Assembly (NCBI GenBank): GCA_943737045.1
Contig: CALSFV010000477.1
Span: forward strand, 41,360-105,359
DNA length: 64,000 nucleotides
Direction of reading: 5' to 3'
Source of the DNA: Parapristionchus giblindavisi
Taxonomy: Eukaryota; Nematoda; Chromadorea; Rhabditida; Diplogasteridae
Under the pieces are notes generated by a model. That model was not told the origin of the DNA. It saw nothing but the letters and a program-made list of their open reading frames with translations, and did no database searches. The position numbers and the translations under genes were made by a program. Positions 47,034 through 58,322 of this stretch are shown one piece after another; position 1 is the first letter of the stretch; each line of letters opens with the position of its first letter.

Positions 47034-47222
47034 ATCGTTTATTATTAGGACAGCTTTTGCGAGATGAATACCAGGAATTACTTCATTTGGGCTTTCCCAG
47101 AGCTTGAAACAAGGTGTGATGTAGAAAGTCATTTCATGTTTTCCAAAAACTTTTTGGGCCAGCGGCGAATTTAACTGATTTCTGGCCCAGGTCATATTAC
47201 AGATCCGGTCGAACTCTCTCAC
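47034..47222 (-). pseudogene. Protein-like reading frame split by the BEL insertion
   Basis: Minus-strand frame reading REFDRICNMTWARNQL, then SPLAQKVFGKHEMTFYITP and FKLWESPNEVIPGIHLAKA. It runs into the 3' LTR. Removing the element and one target copy, the same frame continues at 41787 for 12 more codons and stops (TAA, 41749-41751). Composition (W, C, M, P, F) looks like real protein, but I recognise no family and find no start or acceptor with certainty. It may be a host exon or part of another mobile element. Confidence 0.45.
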
Positions 47223-47706
47223 AACTTATTTTCCCATGGATCTCATGCAAAGAGCTTGACAGGCACGTAATCAGGAAACCTATATCCACTGAGGACGTCC
47301 ATTATTGCATTATTATTAATATATATACTTTCTTTTAACATTACGTGTTTCATTGTTATTTCATGAAAATTTATAAAAAAAGGATACTACCCGTTATTCA
47401 AGGCACACAAAGTCCTGCGGGTGATCACTCCTAGGCAAGATAATTCAAGTCCAATTGAGTTCGTACGTCGTAATCTCTTGTTCGCATCCCTACCGCGTGA
47501 ACTAGTCACTGCCAATTCCCCTTTCAGGCGCCTTGAAAATGTATTGATAATATTATTATACATCTTGATTATTCAATAATCAAACGTTGAATCGCGTCAT
47601 GCAAAAAATACTATACATAGCAGTGTTCCCACCACTGCGACATTTATATTTTCTTCCAAGCCAAAATACATTCCGAGTCCCACTCATGTGACAATAACAC
47701 ATTAAT

Positions 47707-47815
47707 GTCATGTCCGAAGCTAATTTAAAACTCTCCACTCTAGCCACAATATCTCGCTTTCTTTGTCTGCGAGAGAGTATTGCCAGTGCGGAGAGATAAG
47801 TTAAGTCTGTGCAAA
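47707..47815. mobile_element. MITE family A, copy 14
   Basis: GAAGCTAATTTAAAACTC and GAGAGATAAGTTAAGTC arms with the CTTTGTCTGCGAGAG loop. Confidence 0.8.
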
Positions 47816-48169
47816 GCTAACTTCTCAATCGAAAAAGTTTAATTTAGATATTACAGAATCGCATGAACATGTAGTAAAATTATGTGGATCAGACAAGATT
47901 AAATTTTTATGTATTTTAGGCGCAAATATTAAAATATAAGGTTGTAACATAAGTCTTTGTGCTTTTTGAAGTACGTATTCAAATTAAATTATCTTCCTTT
48001 GTCGACGAGATTGAGGATCAATTTATTCACTGTTGTGGTCGATGACTCCTTGCTATAATACAGCCACACACTGGGCTCACTGCTTGTGGAAGGTCTTGGG
48101 TTATTGTGGTTACATTGAGGCCAACCACTTTTCGATATCTTGATTGTTCTTAACTTTTTGATTTACTAA

Positions 48170-48638
48170 TGCAGTGTTCAGAACTTGGAAAATGCACGAA
48201 AATGCGGAAAATGCTGTTCAGAAGTTCAGCCTGCAAAATGCTCTGAAAATGCTCATTTTCGAGGATTTTAAGCAAATTTTAATGGTATTTTTGTTTAATA
48301 TAGACGTTTATGAGTCGCAAACAGTGTTGTAGACGCATTTTATTGATGATAAGTGATAATTTTAAATATGGACTCGTTAAGTTGATTTTTCGCTGCATTT
48401 TCGTTGATTTTCGGCTTAAATTGCTCAAAAAGGAGCATACGTTATTTATTTCAGTAGCATACTCTATAAATGACCTCATTTAGTTGTTTTTCAAGAAAAA
48501 AACGAGTTTCAACGCTTTTAAAGTGCGTTTAAAGTGTCTTTTTCGAGCCAAAATCGAGCATTTTCGGCCATTATCCACTTGAACTTCTGAACAGCATTTT
48601 CCGCATTTTCTTGCATTTTCCAAGTTCTGAACACTGCA
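48170..48638. mobile_element. PIF/Harbinger-type foldback (TAA duplication)
   Basis: 469 bp. Ends TGCAGTGTTCAGAACTTGG and complement CCAAGTTCTGAACACTGCA. TAA at 48167-48169 and 48639-48641. The arms repeat AAAATGC motifs; the loop is AT-rich with no gene. A 3-bp TWA duplication is typical of PIF/Harbinger. Confidence 0.88.
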
Positions 48639-48818
48639 TAAAGCAAGTTGGGCGCCTTAACTAAAGCAGTAGCCCAAGAGAGTAAGGTCGTGAGAGTAAG
48701 GCGGAACAGATAGTATGCGCCGGAAAAATTTGGCTGTATTAAAATACCGAGTTGAACTTAGCCAGTTCGAGCGGTGCCGTAAAGAAGAAACATTTCATAC
48801 CGCTGTGGACGCGGCGAT

Positions 48819-49163
48819 ATGAGCACGGCGGCTCAATGATAGTAACTAAGAAGCTCTTGCCGGAAAAAGAAAGTATCGCAAACTGAGTGATGATAAGCAC
48901 TAAAACATCTAGGTTCTCCCAGCGCGAAAGTTGACTACGGTGTATCTGGGCGCTCGCTTCTGACCAGACCTATCATCGAGTTTTACGATTCGCGAGACAT
49001 GCCGATATGGCTTAGTGGGTAGAGCTTTTGTGTATCTATCCGAACCTCGTAGGTTCGAATCCCGCCCAGTGCAAATCAACTTTGCCGATTTTTCGTAATG
49101 CAAGAGCCTTCAAGCCAAAGTTAAATGTAGGGATTTCTCTTCATTGAACCGCCGTGATGAGCT
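48819..49163 (+). mobile_element. Foldback with tRNA-like core
   Basis: CACGGCGGCTCAATGA (left) pairs with TCATTGAACCGCCGTG (right). The interior at 49001-49075 reads like a tRNA: TGGCTTAGTGGGTAGAGC (A-box and D-arm that can pair) and AGGTTCGAATCCC (B-box, T-loop). The anticodon and acceptor stems do not pair, so it is not a tRNA gene. The sequence after the B-box matches 41440-41490. Confidence 0.7.
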
Positions 49164-49550
49164 ATGGCTTCAAATCTTGTTGTTGTTTATAACAGATGTC
49201 CCCGATTATATCGGTGACCTCAGCTATACGCATGCAATTCATTGGCTCCTTTCACACTTATTTGAACATTGAGCATCTCCATTTTCTGATATTTTCAGGT
49301 TTAGTGATCGATTCTAGATTCTCTACTGAATAAATTAACTGGCTATAATGCACACTATTTTTGCGAATGATCCATATGTTAAATCGAACTACCAGATTGT
49401 CAACCCATGCGCTTGTTCTTTTTAGAAAAATACAAGAGATAGCGGTCTCAATCCGCGATTTTATTCAAATTTCGGTCAAATGACCAATATTCGTCTACAC
49501 TACTTTTTGGTTTTTTAAAGATTCTTTAATTCTAGTGAAATAGTGGGTGT

Positions 49551-49603
49551 GGGTGATCCATGTGTGGCTGACATTTAATAACGGGTATCACATGGATCGC
49601 ACT
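49551..49603. repeat. Small hairpin (GATCCATGTG)
   Basis: GTGATCCATGTGTGG and CACATGGATCGCAC form a 14-bp arm hairpin immediately left of the 457-bp foldback. Confidence 0.75.
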
Positions 49604-49610
49604 TCTTTAA

Positions 49611-50067
49611 TGTGGTGTTAATTTCTTGAAAATGGAATTGGAAATTGTAAAAAGGGTGTTAATTTTGTCCACTTGTAAATAGCATTGTAAAAAGCAAATA
49701 TCTCGTTTCTCTGACTAGTTAGAGACTTGAAACTTTGTTGTTGGGTTAGAAACCACGAAAAAAGCTTATAAACGAAGTTTCAAGTCTATATCTCTACTAA
49801 GAACGGAGATTTCTGCTTTTTTACACGATTTTCCGGAAGAACTCGAGCATACATGTAAAAAGCAAATATCTCCGCTCTTTCTAGAGATAGAGACTTGAAA
49901 CTTCGTTTATAAGCTTTTTTCGTGGTTTCTAACCCAAAAACAAAGTTTCAAGTCTCTAACTAGTCAGAGAACCGAGATATTTGCTTTTTACAATGCTATT
50001 TACAAGTGGACAAAATTAACACCCTTTTTACAATTTCCAATTCCATTTACAAGAAATTAACACCACA
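49611..50067. mobile_element. Large near-perfect foldback, PIF/Harbinger-type
   Basis: 457 bp with arms of over 200 bp. The left end is TGTGGTGTTAATTTCTTG and the right end AAGAAATTAACACCACA. TAA stands at 49608-49610 and 50068-50070. Inside, GACTTGAAACTTTGTT, ACCACGAAAAAAGCTTATAA and their complements match almost fully, leaving a loop of about 30 bp near 49830-49858. Confidence 0.95.
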
Positions 50068-50720
50068 TAAGACAAAAAGCGTAACTCAAATTTCCGAAGT
50101 GACCATTCCTGTCTTTTCTAATATATTTTCTGAGTTTAATTTTATGCAAGGAATTGGTCAGCGTGAGGTTGGAGGGGACATATGTGTGGCACACCTAACC
50201 AAGGTGATGATTGATTTTGGTTAAATTTATGCGAGAGAGAGACCGGAACAAATTGGACTTTAGAACTAGATTTTCACTTTTGACAAACAGGCGAGGTATA
50301 CTCATCATTAAAGGGAAGCCTGAAACTATGGTTCTGTGGGTTATGTAGGTGGGGACACTAGCTAGTGATATGCACTGGTACAGAGAGCTCCGTTGAAAAC
50401 GAAGCGAGAAACAAAAGTACAAACACAGCACTACCAAATGCACAAAGACTTATGTTACAACCTAATATTATACATAAATAACGTCACCGAATCGCCGGTC
50501 CTACTTTCCTGAGACAAGCAAGAAGTCAGGAGTGGCCCACCATGCACATCAGAGCCTACTCTTGATAAATGTGATTAAACTGTAAACTGTAACTGTAACG
50601 TCACCGTCATTTTTGAGATATTTACGCCAGACAGATGATGGAAATAATAAGTGTTAATGTTCAAGATGCGTATTATTGGTGTATTTGTTTCGTTGACAGC
50701 TTAAACAGAATGTAACCTTA

Positions 50721-51340
50721 CAAGGGAATGGTCTCTATTTGGCCTGACCTTATGAGATGTCAATAGTGTGACTAAAATTAGTTACATATGCCGATCGCAA
50801 ATCCGTTTTTAGACAGTGCCTAATCGAGCTGAGCTTCGAGAAAATCGATCTTGAATTTTGCCTTTCTTGGCAGGTTGGTCGATTCGAAAGTTCGCATGGT
50901 CTCCTACACTAAACTATCCAGATGTGTTCATTAGCTCATCTATCAGCCATCAAGACATCGACTTCCGTAGTGTAGTGGATAAGGTGTCCACGTTCACTTT
51001 TTATTGCCACGGTTTCGATCCCCTTTGAAGCAATTTTCTTTTGCTGATTTTTTTCTTGTCGAAAAAAATAAAAATATTTTGCTGTTATTATAAAGCCAGA
51101 AAAGAAAATAGGAAAGCAGGTCGTTGTCTCGATAGTTGATAGCACCCTTCGGTATTTTAGTGTAGGAGACAGCATAAACTTTCGAATCAGCCCAGAAAGC
51201 CAAATTTCAATATCGATTTTCTCGAAGCTCAGGCCGATTAGGCACTGTCTAAAAACGGTTTTGCTATCAGCATATATAACTAATTTTAGTCACACTATTG
51301 ACATCTCATAAGGCCAGGCCGAATTGCGACCATTCCCTTG
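50721..51340 (+). mobile_element. PIF/Harbinger-type foldback with tRNA-like core
   Basis: 620 bp. Ends CAAGGGAATGGTC and GACCATTCCCTTG; TTA at 50718-50720 and 51341-51343. Arms of about 210 bp (CTTATGAGATGTCAATAGTG and complement). The loop at 50965-51025 reads TAGTGTAGTGGATAAGGTGT and GGTTTCGATCCCC, A- and B-box-like. Same family as 9043-9658, where the core is on the minus strand. Confidence 0.85.
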
Positions 51341-51489
51341 TTAGTGAATGAAACGAATTGAATAATTTACTCCAGCACGGAGTTTATATAACCCAATAAA
51401 TTTCAGATCCAGGACAACATTTTAGATGCTGATATTAATTACAAAAATATTTCCACCCACGCAATTTATCGTGGACTCAAACGCTCCAT

Positions 51490-51560
51490 CGTGGAAAACG
51501 AAAACGAGAGAGTATTGCCAGAGCGGAGAGTTTCCAATGAGCTCGGGGTGTGCCTTTCAT
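51490..51560. mobile_element. MITE family A, right half (copy 15)
   Basis: GAGAGAGTATTGCCAGAGC and GCTCGGGGTGTGCCTTTC. Confidence 0.75.
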
Positions 51561-52234
51561 CAACTACATTGGTGATTTCATGTGCATTATTTTTTACACA
51601 CGTTCATATGTACGTAACAAGGAAAATAATGGTAATCGAGTGAGTTGGAAATATAATGATTTCATATTTTTATGTGTTTACATCAAAGACGTCATGAAAC
51701 AGAAAATAGACGAACGAGGAAATCGAACCAAGTAATGATCAAGAAAAATTAATAAATAAAAATATTGCTTCAAGTACCTAACACATAAAGATTTAATAAT
51801 ATTAAAAAGCTCTTTATCAATATTTGCTAGCTATAAGCAGAGTGCCGTCAAACAATATCATTAATATCATTGTCTATTATTTTATTTATATAAATAAATA
51901 AATAAATAAATAGACAACGAAGGCAGCATCGTCAAATGTAATCCCATGCACTTGAATCGCATGGACCAATTGAGAGGAGCCTAAACGGATTTACTACCGA
52001 CTAATCGAAATTCGGAAGATGCACGAAGAACTAGGAAATAAATGGAGGACTAGAGAAAAGGCACTGAATCTGCTCCAAACTTATTTGAAATTCTTTATGT
52101 AGTTCCACTGTATGCAACCTGTATGGGTATTTCATTTATCAAACAAAATTAAATAAATAAATAAATAAATAAATATTTATCGCATCTAAAATTAACTTCA
52201 ATGGATCTTCCGCATTCTCTGTTATATGAGCGCG

Positions 52235-52352
52235 AACGTAGAGCGTAAGGGAGCGTAACCTCTCTCAATGGTCTCTTCGACTTTTTTGTTGTTAGAGAAC
52301 AGAGAAATATTGTGCACAATGTAGAGAGAGGTAACGTTCCCTTTATATCTGT
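52235..52352. mobile_element. MITE family B, copy 5
   Basis: GGGAGCGTAACCTCTCTCAA left; GAGAGAGGTAACGTTCCC right. Confidence 0.82.
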
Positions 52353-53972
52353 ACTGATCTGTATGCAATGTATTCATAACCGATAAAATTGAATAAGCAA
52401 TTGTAGTTAAACTGTTATCTCTTTTTTGTAATAATCTTTTGAAATACAATACTGTGATTAAAAGTGGATTCCCGCGTTTTTTTTTGTGAACGTGAAGACA
52501 AAAGGTTAGATAAGTTAAATATATTATTATATTATTCTCTCACTGTTGTTGTTTCTCATATGTATTTAATTAATTATTTATTTTATTAATTTATTTATAG
52601 AAATATCGTGTTGAACCAAATCGACAAATTGACATAAGACATTCATTAGTTCTCATCTGATACAAATAAATCGATATTCAGGTCGATAAATACAGTAATC
52701 AATATTATGGGCGAAGTCTACGGTACAATATCTAGTTCTTTACACATGGCGACGGTGTATTGCTCAACTAATAACATTAATAAACAATAATATTGAGGAG
52801 ACAAATCAATATGCGAATCTTCGAAAAAAGAATCAGGTTCATTGCAAATGTATACGGAGAAGTTAGAAAGATGAACGGGTCAGGGCTATTTATATGAAGG
52901 GGCGGGGCGTAAATGAATCTTACTATATTTGTATATATATGCACGTATATATGAATGGGTGAAAGTGGGCTAGACGAGTTTGGGTTCCCGTGGGAGAGCT
53001 TAGATTAGAGTAAGTGTGGGTGGGGAACGCGGTTCCGTATTTTTGGCGCGGCGGAAAGAGGGCGGAAAGAGGATCAGACACACACGGGTATTGCGGATGA
53101 AAGTGCGAGAGTATAAGGGGGAAACACGCTTTGATACAACAATTGTGGTGTGGAGGTGTGGTATACGGTAGGTTAGAGTGCTACGAGAGACATGGAGAGG
53201 GAACAGATACAAAATGCGTAGGAGGGAGGAGAAGTCTACGACAACTTATTGCAATCGATCCCGGATGGGGCACTGTAGCTATGATAACTCTCGAAAATCG
53301 ATAAGATCTTTGATAACTCTATGTGGGCGGGAAATTTGAACAGCATTCTTTTGAACGGTGTTTCTTTTTCAAAAGCCATCTAGGCTGTAGGGATCAATGA
53401 AAAATCTCGAAGGATCAATAATTAATCGATACGAATTCGGGGGGCTGTATACTAATTGAATGTGTGTACCTTGTACGATTGCATCACATGGGGGTGAAAA
53501 GTGGGTAAATTAGAGAAACCAACCACGGATTGGGTAACAAAAATTTGTGAAAAATAGGAATTTCGGGGGAGTAAATGTGGGAAATCAGTCATGGAAATGT
53601 GAAGGGGAGCTCGTCGCGATGTTACAACAGAAAAAAATCAATCAATAAATATTAAATATGTTAGAGAATAGATGCGAGCGTGCTAAAGCTGAGGAATATT
53701 ACAATGGAGGAATCAAGAGCGAGATCAAAAAGTGATCTCGTAGGTAACTTAAGGGCTTTAGTGATACTTAGCTAAGTAACATTACTTAGTTAAGGGGACT
53801 TAAGGGCTTAAGTGATACTTAGCTAAGTGACATTACTTAGTTAAGGAGACTTAAGCTACGGGTAGAGGGGTGTACGTGGGCGCGACGAGTGGACGGTTGA
53901 TAGGAGATGCGGTTCCACAACTGAAAATATGCATCTTTAAAGACTGCAGCTCGTATGTTCCGTGATTAAGTT

Positions 53973-54075
53973 AAAAGAACACCTCAAGCTAATTTTACTC
54001 TCCGCTCTGGTCATTCTCTCTCGTAGACAAAGAATGCGATAGTGGTGCCAGAACGGAGTTTCAAATTAAACTAGG
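53973..54075. mobile_element. MITE family A, copy 16
   Basis: TTAAAAGAACACCTCAAGC left end, CTCGTAGACAAAGAATGCG loop, CAGAACGGAGTTTC right arm. Confidence 0.8.
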
Positions 54076-54354
54076 CGACAAGTAAACACAGGTAAATCAT
54101 CAGTAAATCATCGAAATCATAACTCCTTGCTCTTTCTTTTGTTCGTTGCGTAAGATAATCGTTTAGAGGTTTGCATAAACTTTCGCGGATCTCTATGTTT
54201 AAGTCGTTACTAAGTGATTCGTAAGCAGGAGTAAGTCGGCCCTAAGACTACTGTAAGTAACTTCCAGGTCTAGGTGATGAGTTAGCAACGTAAGTCATCT
54301 TACTTACGCTTGCTCACTTATCGTAAGTCGACGTAAGTCATCGATAAGGACCAC

Positions 54355-57300
54355 TCACCGACACTTGCATCTGCAGTCCTTGCACAGTCCCTTCGTATCC
54401 TCTTTCTTCATATGAGGGAACCAATGTTTGATGCAGTAGACGATGGCATATGCCAGTCCAACGTATGCTGCCGTGATAATACAGAGAATAACGAGATATC
54501 TGAATGAATATATAAGTATAGTTATATAAATATATAATAAATATATAAATATATAATATAATAAATATATAAATATATAGTTTTAATAAATAAGTAAATA
54601 AATAAGTTAAATATGTTTTTGAGTAAGTTTACGATTTGACAACACGAATTGAACGCTTGGCTAATTATGAATGGGGTAGTCAGGCAGCGAAATTTTATTG
54701 AATGTGCTTAGAACAGTACGGTAAGTCGAATATACATATGTAAACCGCCCCCTTGACTTAACATGATTTATAGAGTAAACTCTTATCAGAATAAAGCCAG
54801 TTTGTGATAGAAAGAGTGTGATTGGTAGAGATATTAAATGGATACGGTACTCACTCAAGAAGTACGACGGGGAAGAGTGAACGTTCGATCAGTGTGGAAC
54901 AGAGGGGAACCTGAAATTTTTCATTTGTTAAAATTACAAACCACTTTCAACTTTTTAAAGACTATTTTTGGGTATTTCAAAAAATATTTCAAAATATCGA
55001 TTATATCATTCTACATATTTTAACCTGAGGAAGCTTACATTATCTCTAAGTGTAACCGAGCATCGAAGGGCATTCATCATTCTCGTGGGATTGGCCTGCT
55101 TGGATGCCTCGATCAGTGCTGCCTCTATAATAATAATAAATAAAATATAATAAAATATATTTAAATGTAATGATAAAATTTAAGAAATATTCATAATAAA
55201 ACAAAAGATAAAAATTCTATCGTTTAGCCTTTTTCTCACGAATTTTTCAGAAGAAGTCATCCATTTAAACATTACAAAGAGATCCGAAAATTTTTTAAAA
55301 ATCAATCAATAATAGACTCACGTGCATGAGTATTGATCGCCTTCACGATGAGCGATCGTTGGAAGAGCAGACAGGGCATGGCGAGGAAGACTAGAGCGTC
55401 CATCACTCGCATCTGCAGTTTATTGATTTTATTTTATTGATTTTCACTTGATCAAGTAATCGATAATAGTTACACAGCTACCGTATAAGTGCACTAGCAT
55501 TCCCTTCTTCGGAATAGTTCCGAAGTAAAGATTTCACAGACACAGTTACAGCTTATTTATACCCGATCAGAGATAAAGCACACCGTTTCAACACATTTCA
55601 TGGCTACCGTAACTGATCTACCGTAATCTCTCACCGTGAGCAGATAAATGGATCGGTAGGCGTCTTCCGAGATGAGGAGGAGGAAGAAGCACGATGCGGA
55701 CAGACAGGCACACATCGCCGATACCGTAATCCACAGGTTCTTCTTGTACTGAAAATTATCTTTGATCTTTGGTGTATTTTTAAAAAGTGCATCGTAGAAA
55801 AAATACGTTATGCGTATAAGGAGTAGGTGAGACGTTGGGCGATAATGAGAATACACTACCTTAGCGACGGGAATCCATCAATCCCTTTAGTATTATTTCC
55901 CTTTTAATTGTAAGTCTAATATGATGGAATAAATAATAAGTATAAGAATACAGTGATGTTGTGATGTACGTTCGTCATATGCCAACCATCTTGTTTTGCG
56001 TGTTCAAAAGTATGATATTTTACACGACCGCGCAACATTCGATGACGTAATCACGCTAGGCGACCAAAGTCAAAGTAATTACTAACAAGACTCATCCATC
56101 ATACGGATTGCAAAATACCATAGTTATTGCCAAAACCCTTATCCATGATGTTTTTTTTTCAACATACGTAATGGCTCTACCGTAAGGGGAGGGGTTTTGA
56201 TAGCGATTCGGACTGCATCGTCACTGTAAGACATAAGGGAAGTGAGTTTTACTCGCTCTCAATAGTATCACGGGCATATTTCCATTGTATCGTCTAAAAA
56301 ACATAGATTTGTACGCCGATATATGAAATTACTCGAAATGACTCTCTATCATTCATTGCCTCGTTTCGTGCATATACGCTTTCATACAATATATTATATT
56401 ATGAATTTTTTCCGACACAGATAGACTGAGCATTGGCCTTCCCAACCCGTCTAACCTTTTAAACTAGAAGTGAAACTTACATCAACAAGAAGTTCGAGCA
56501 CGAAATTGGACCGAGCGATCTCGGTAGGTTCGGATGAACGAGACTGCGCAAATGTGATGTATGATTCCATCTCTCTGAACAAGGGTTGATCTTTGATCTT
56601 TGATCTCCATAAATATATGATCTTTGGTAAATATTAATCATTCTTCTTTCGTCCCACGAAATAATCGCATTTCTGAACCATTTCTATCATCTAGTATTCA
56701 TTATTATTCATTAGCTTTAGTTATAATTAAAAGCGTCACCGCAAGCTAATCTGAAACTCTCCGCTCTGGCCACACTCTCTCGCTTCCTTTGTCTACGATA
56801 GAGCGTTTCCAGAGCGGGCAGTAATATTAGCTTAGGGTGTGGCTTCTTTTGACGTGCTCAACCATACCTGAATACATTGAGGAATTCGCTGGCGTAGAAG
56901 GCGTGCACGATTGCAATCACAAAGAGGACGATCAGCTTGAACATTTGCGAGTACGTCGTCTGAAATAGTTGATCTTTGATCTTTGATCTTTGATCTTTGA
57001 ACTTTTGATCTTTGAACATCACGTAGGTTCCTTCCTTGAACACTTTACTTGTCATACTTGTCAACTCCACAACGCAAAACCAACAAAACAATTGGTGGTT
57101 TTTAAAAGTATTCCCGAGATTACGGTATCGATCAACCGTTAAATTATTAATATAATTGGATGTACTATTTTTGGTTTAATTGCACGTTAAAAATAAATTT
57201 TAAAACTAATATATTAGTTAATAATGTGCCTAGTGTTTCGGCATTCCTCACCTGTTCACGCAGGAAGATTATGAGCTTGGTGTGGAAGGATCCGCGTTGC

Positions 57301-57419
57301 CGCGTCTGGAGCGCTTGTTGCCGCGCGGCTTCCGCGGCCACACCGCCCTCCACCGTGACCAGCGCTTCCTTGGCTGGTTCGGCGCCCGCGCCCGTTAGCC
57401 ATCGAGTCAGCGATGGCAT
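54355..57419 (-). CDS. Multipass membrane protein of unknown family
   Basis: Eight minus-strand exons: 57252-57419, 56868-56959, 56481-56574, 55635-55748, 55322-55412, 55039-55124, 54855-54910, 54355-54499; 281 residues, every junction phase-consistent. The Ala/Gln/Arg-rich N-terminus is cytosolic-looking. Hydrophobic segments: LIVLFVIAIVHAFYA (exon 2), LWITVSAMCACLSASCFFLLL (exon 4), DALVFLAMPCLLF (exon 5) and PVVLL plus EYLVILCIITAAYVGLAYAI (exons 7-8), so about four helices. The tail ends basic and cysteine-rich (CKDCRCKCR). TTATAG stands 6 nt before the ATG and could be a trans-splice acceptor. The TGA stop lies inside a perfect donor (CG|GTGAGT), so a further exon cannot be excluded. I recognise no family. 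Exon 3 is duplicated at 41095-41188. Confidence 0.75.
56348..56725 (-). repeat. Source segment of the inverted exon duplication
   Basis: Contains exon 3 of the membrane protein gene and parts of both introns. Nearly identical, inverted, to 40957-41317. Confidence 0.92.
56735..56851. mobile_element. MITE family A, copy 17
   Basis: CGCAAGCTAATCTGAAACTC and AGTAATATTAGCTTAGGG arms with the CTTTGTCTACGATAGAG loop; in intron 2 of the membrane protein gene, at the edge of the duplicated segment. Confidence 0.85.
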
Positions 57420-57619
57420 TTTGATCTATAACAGAGTACGGTGGGTCAGAATGGGTACGGTAGGTCAGGCGAGCGAAGATCGGTGGGTCAGACCACGGGG
57501 CGAACGCATGATTTCGGGGTCAACATCGTGAATGAATGAATAGATTGAAAGTGAATGTATGTAGTAGGTGGTGGATAAAATGGAGCACGATCATTTGGGG
57601 GAAACGAGTAAGTAGTAGG

Positions 57620-57754
57620 ATAGAGAGAGAGAGAGAGGGAGATGGAGAGGGAGGGAGGGAGAGAGAGGGAGAGAGAGAGAGAATGAGAGAGCGAAAGAGA
57701 GATAGAGGGACAGAGAGAGAGAGAGAGTAGAGAAGGAGAGGGAGAGAGAGAGTC

Positions 57755-57793
<39 letters not shown>

Positions 57794-57800
57794 GAGAGAG
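57620..57800. repeat. GA-rich tract
   Basis: About 180 bp of GAGAGA and GAGGGA units, pure purine except a few T and C. Confidence 0.9.
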
Positions 57801-57883
57801 CAGAGAGTTTAGTTCAAGGTCAGAGGTCGCAGCATCCAAGCGAACCTTGTTCGACCATGGATTACAGGGAAAGCTTTTATAAC

Positions 57884-57886
<3 letters not shown>

Positions 57887-57929
<43 letters not shown>

Positions 57930-57950
57930 TATTATTATTATTATTATTAT
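57887..57950. repeat. (AAT)n(ATT)n palindromic microsatellite
   Basis: About 13 AAT units followed directly by about 8 ATT units: a self-complementary microsatellite able to form a hairpin. Confidence 0.92.
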
Positions 57951-58227
57951 ATGGTTTTGTTTCATATGAATCAACAACGTAAAAACAATACACGAGAGTC
58001 ATAAATACTGCCTCCTAGATAAAAAGAGAATAAAGTGGTGAGAAAAATATTGATAATAGGGTCGATCGAGGAGAGTTGGGAAGGAATATCTAAGTAAAAG
58101 TCAGAAATATGAAGAGCTGAAATATGAAGAACAGAAATATGAAGAGCTGAGAAGAGTGGCTACTTCCCTCTCCGCTTCTTGTATGCAAGCGTGAAGGGCC
58201 TAGGCGTCAGCGAATATTGCAACCGAG

Positions 58228-58322
58228 AAAAAAGGAGAGGGAGAGAGTGGGGCGAGAAAGAGAGAGCGAGGAGAAGAGAGAGGAGAGAGAGAGAGAGGGA
58301 GAGAAAGCGAGAGAGAGAGTGG
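58228..58322. repeat. GA-rich tract
   Basis: Interrupted GAGAGA units about 95 bp long; a second tract lies at 58410-58460. Confidence 0.8.

Larger units (their letters stand above)
47054..54354. other. Transposon nest and gene-free interval
   Basis: Apart from the split reading frame at its left edge I find no exons. It contains at least four foldback elements between 48.17 and 51.34 kb, family A and B MITEs, a possible LINE tail at about 52090-52175 (AAAT units), and GTAAGT/ACTTAG-rich degenerate sequence at 53.7-54.35 kb. The 3' UTR of the 54-57 kb gene lies at its right edge. Confidence 0.6.

Noticed and set aside
48998..49075. Possible tRNA gene
   Set aside because: A-box, D-arm and B-box are good, but the anticodon stem and acceptor stem do not pair; treated as a tRNA-like core of a repeat.
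53730..54350. Repeated ACTTAG/GTAAGT-rich sequence as a possible exon series
   Set aside because: Stops in all frames; looks like degenerate repeat of TTAAG motifs in the 3' flank of the membrane protein gene.
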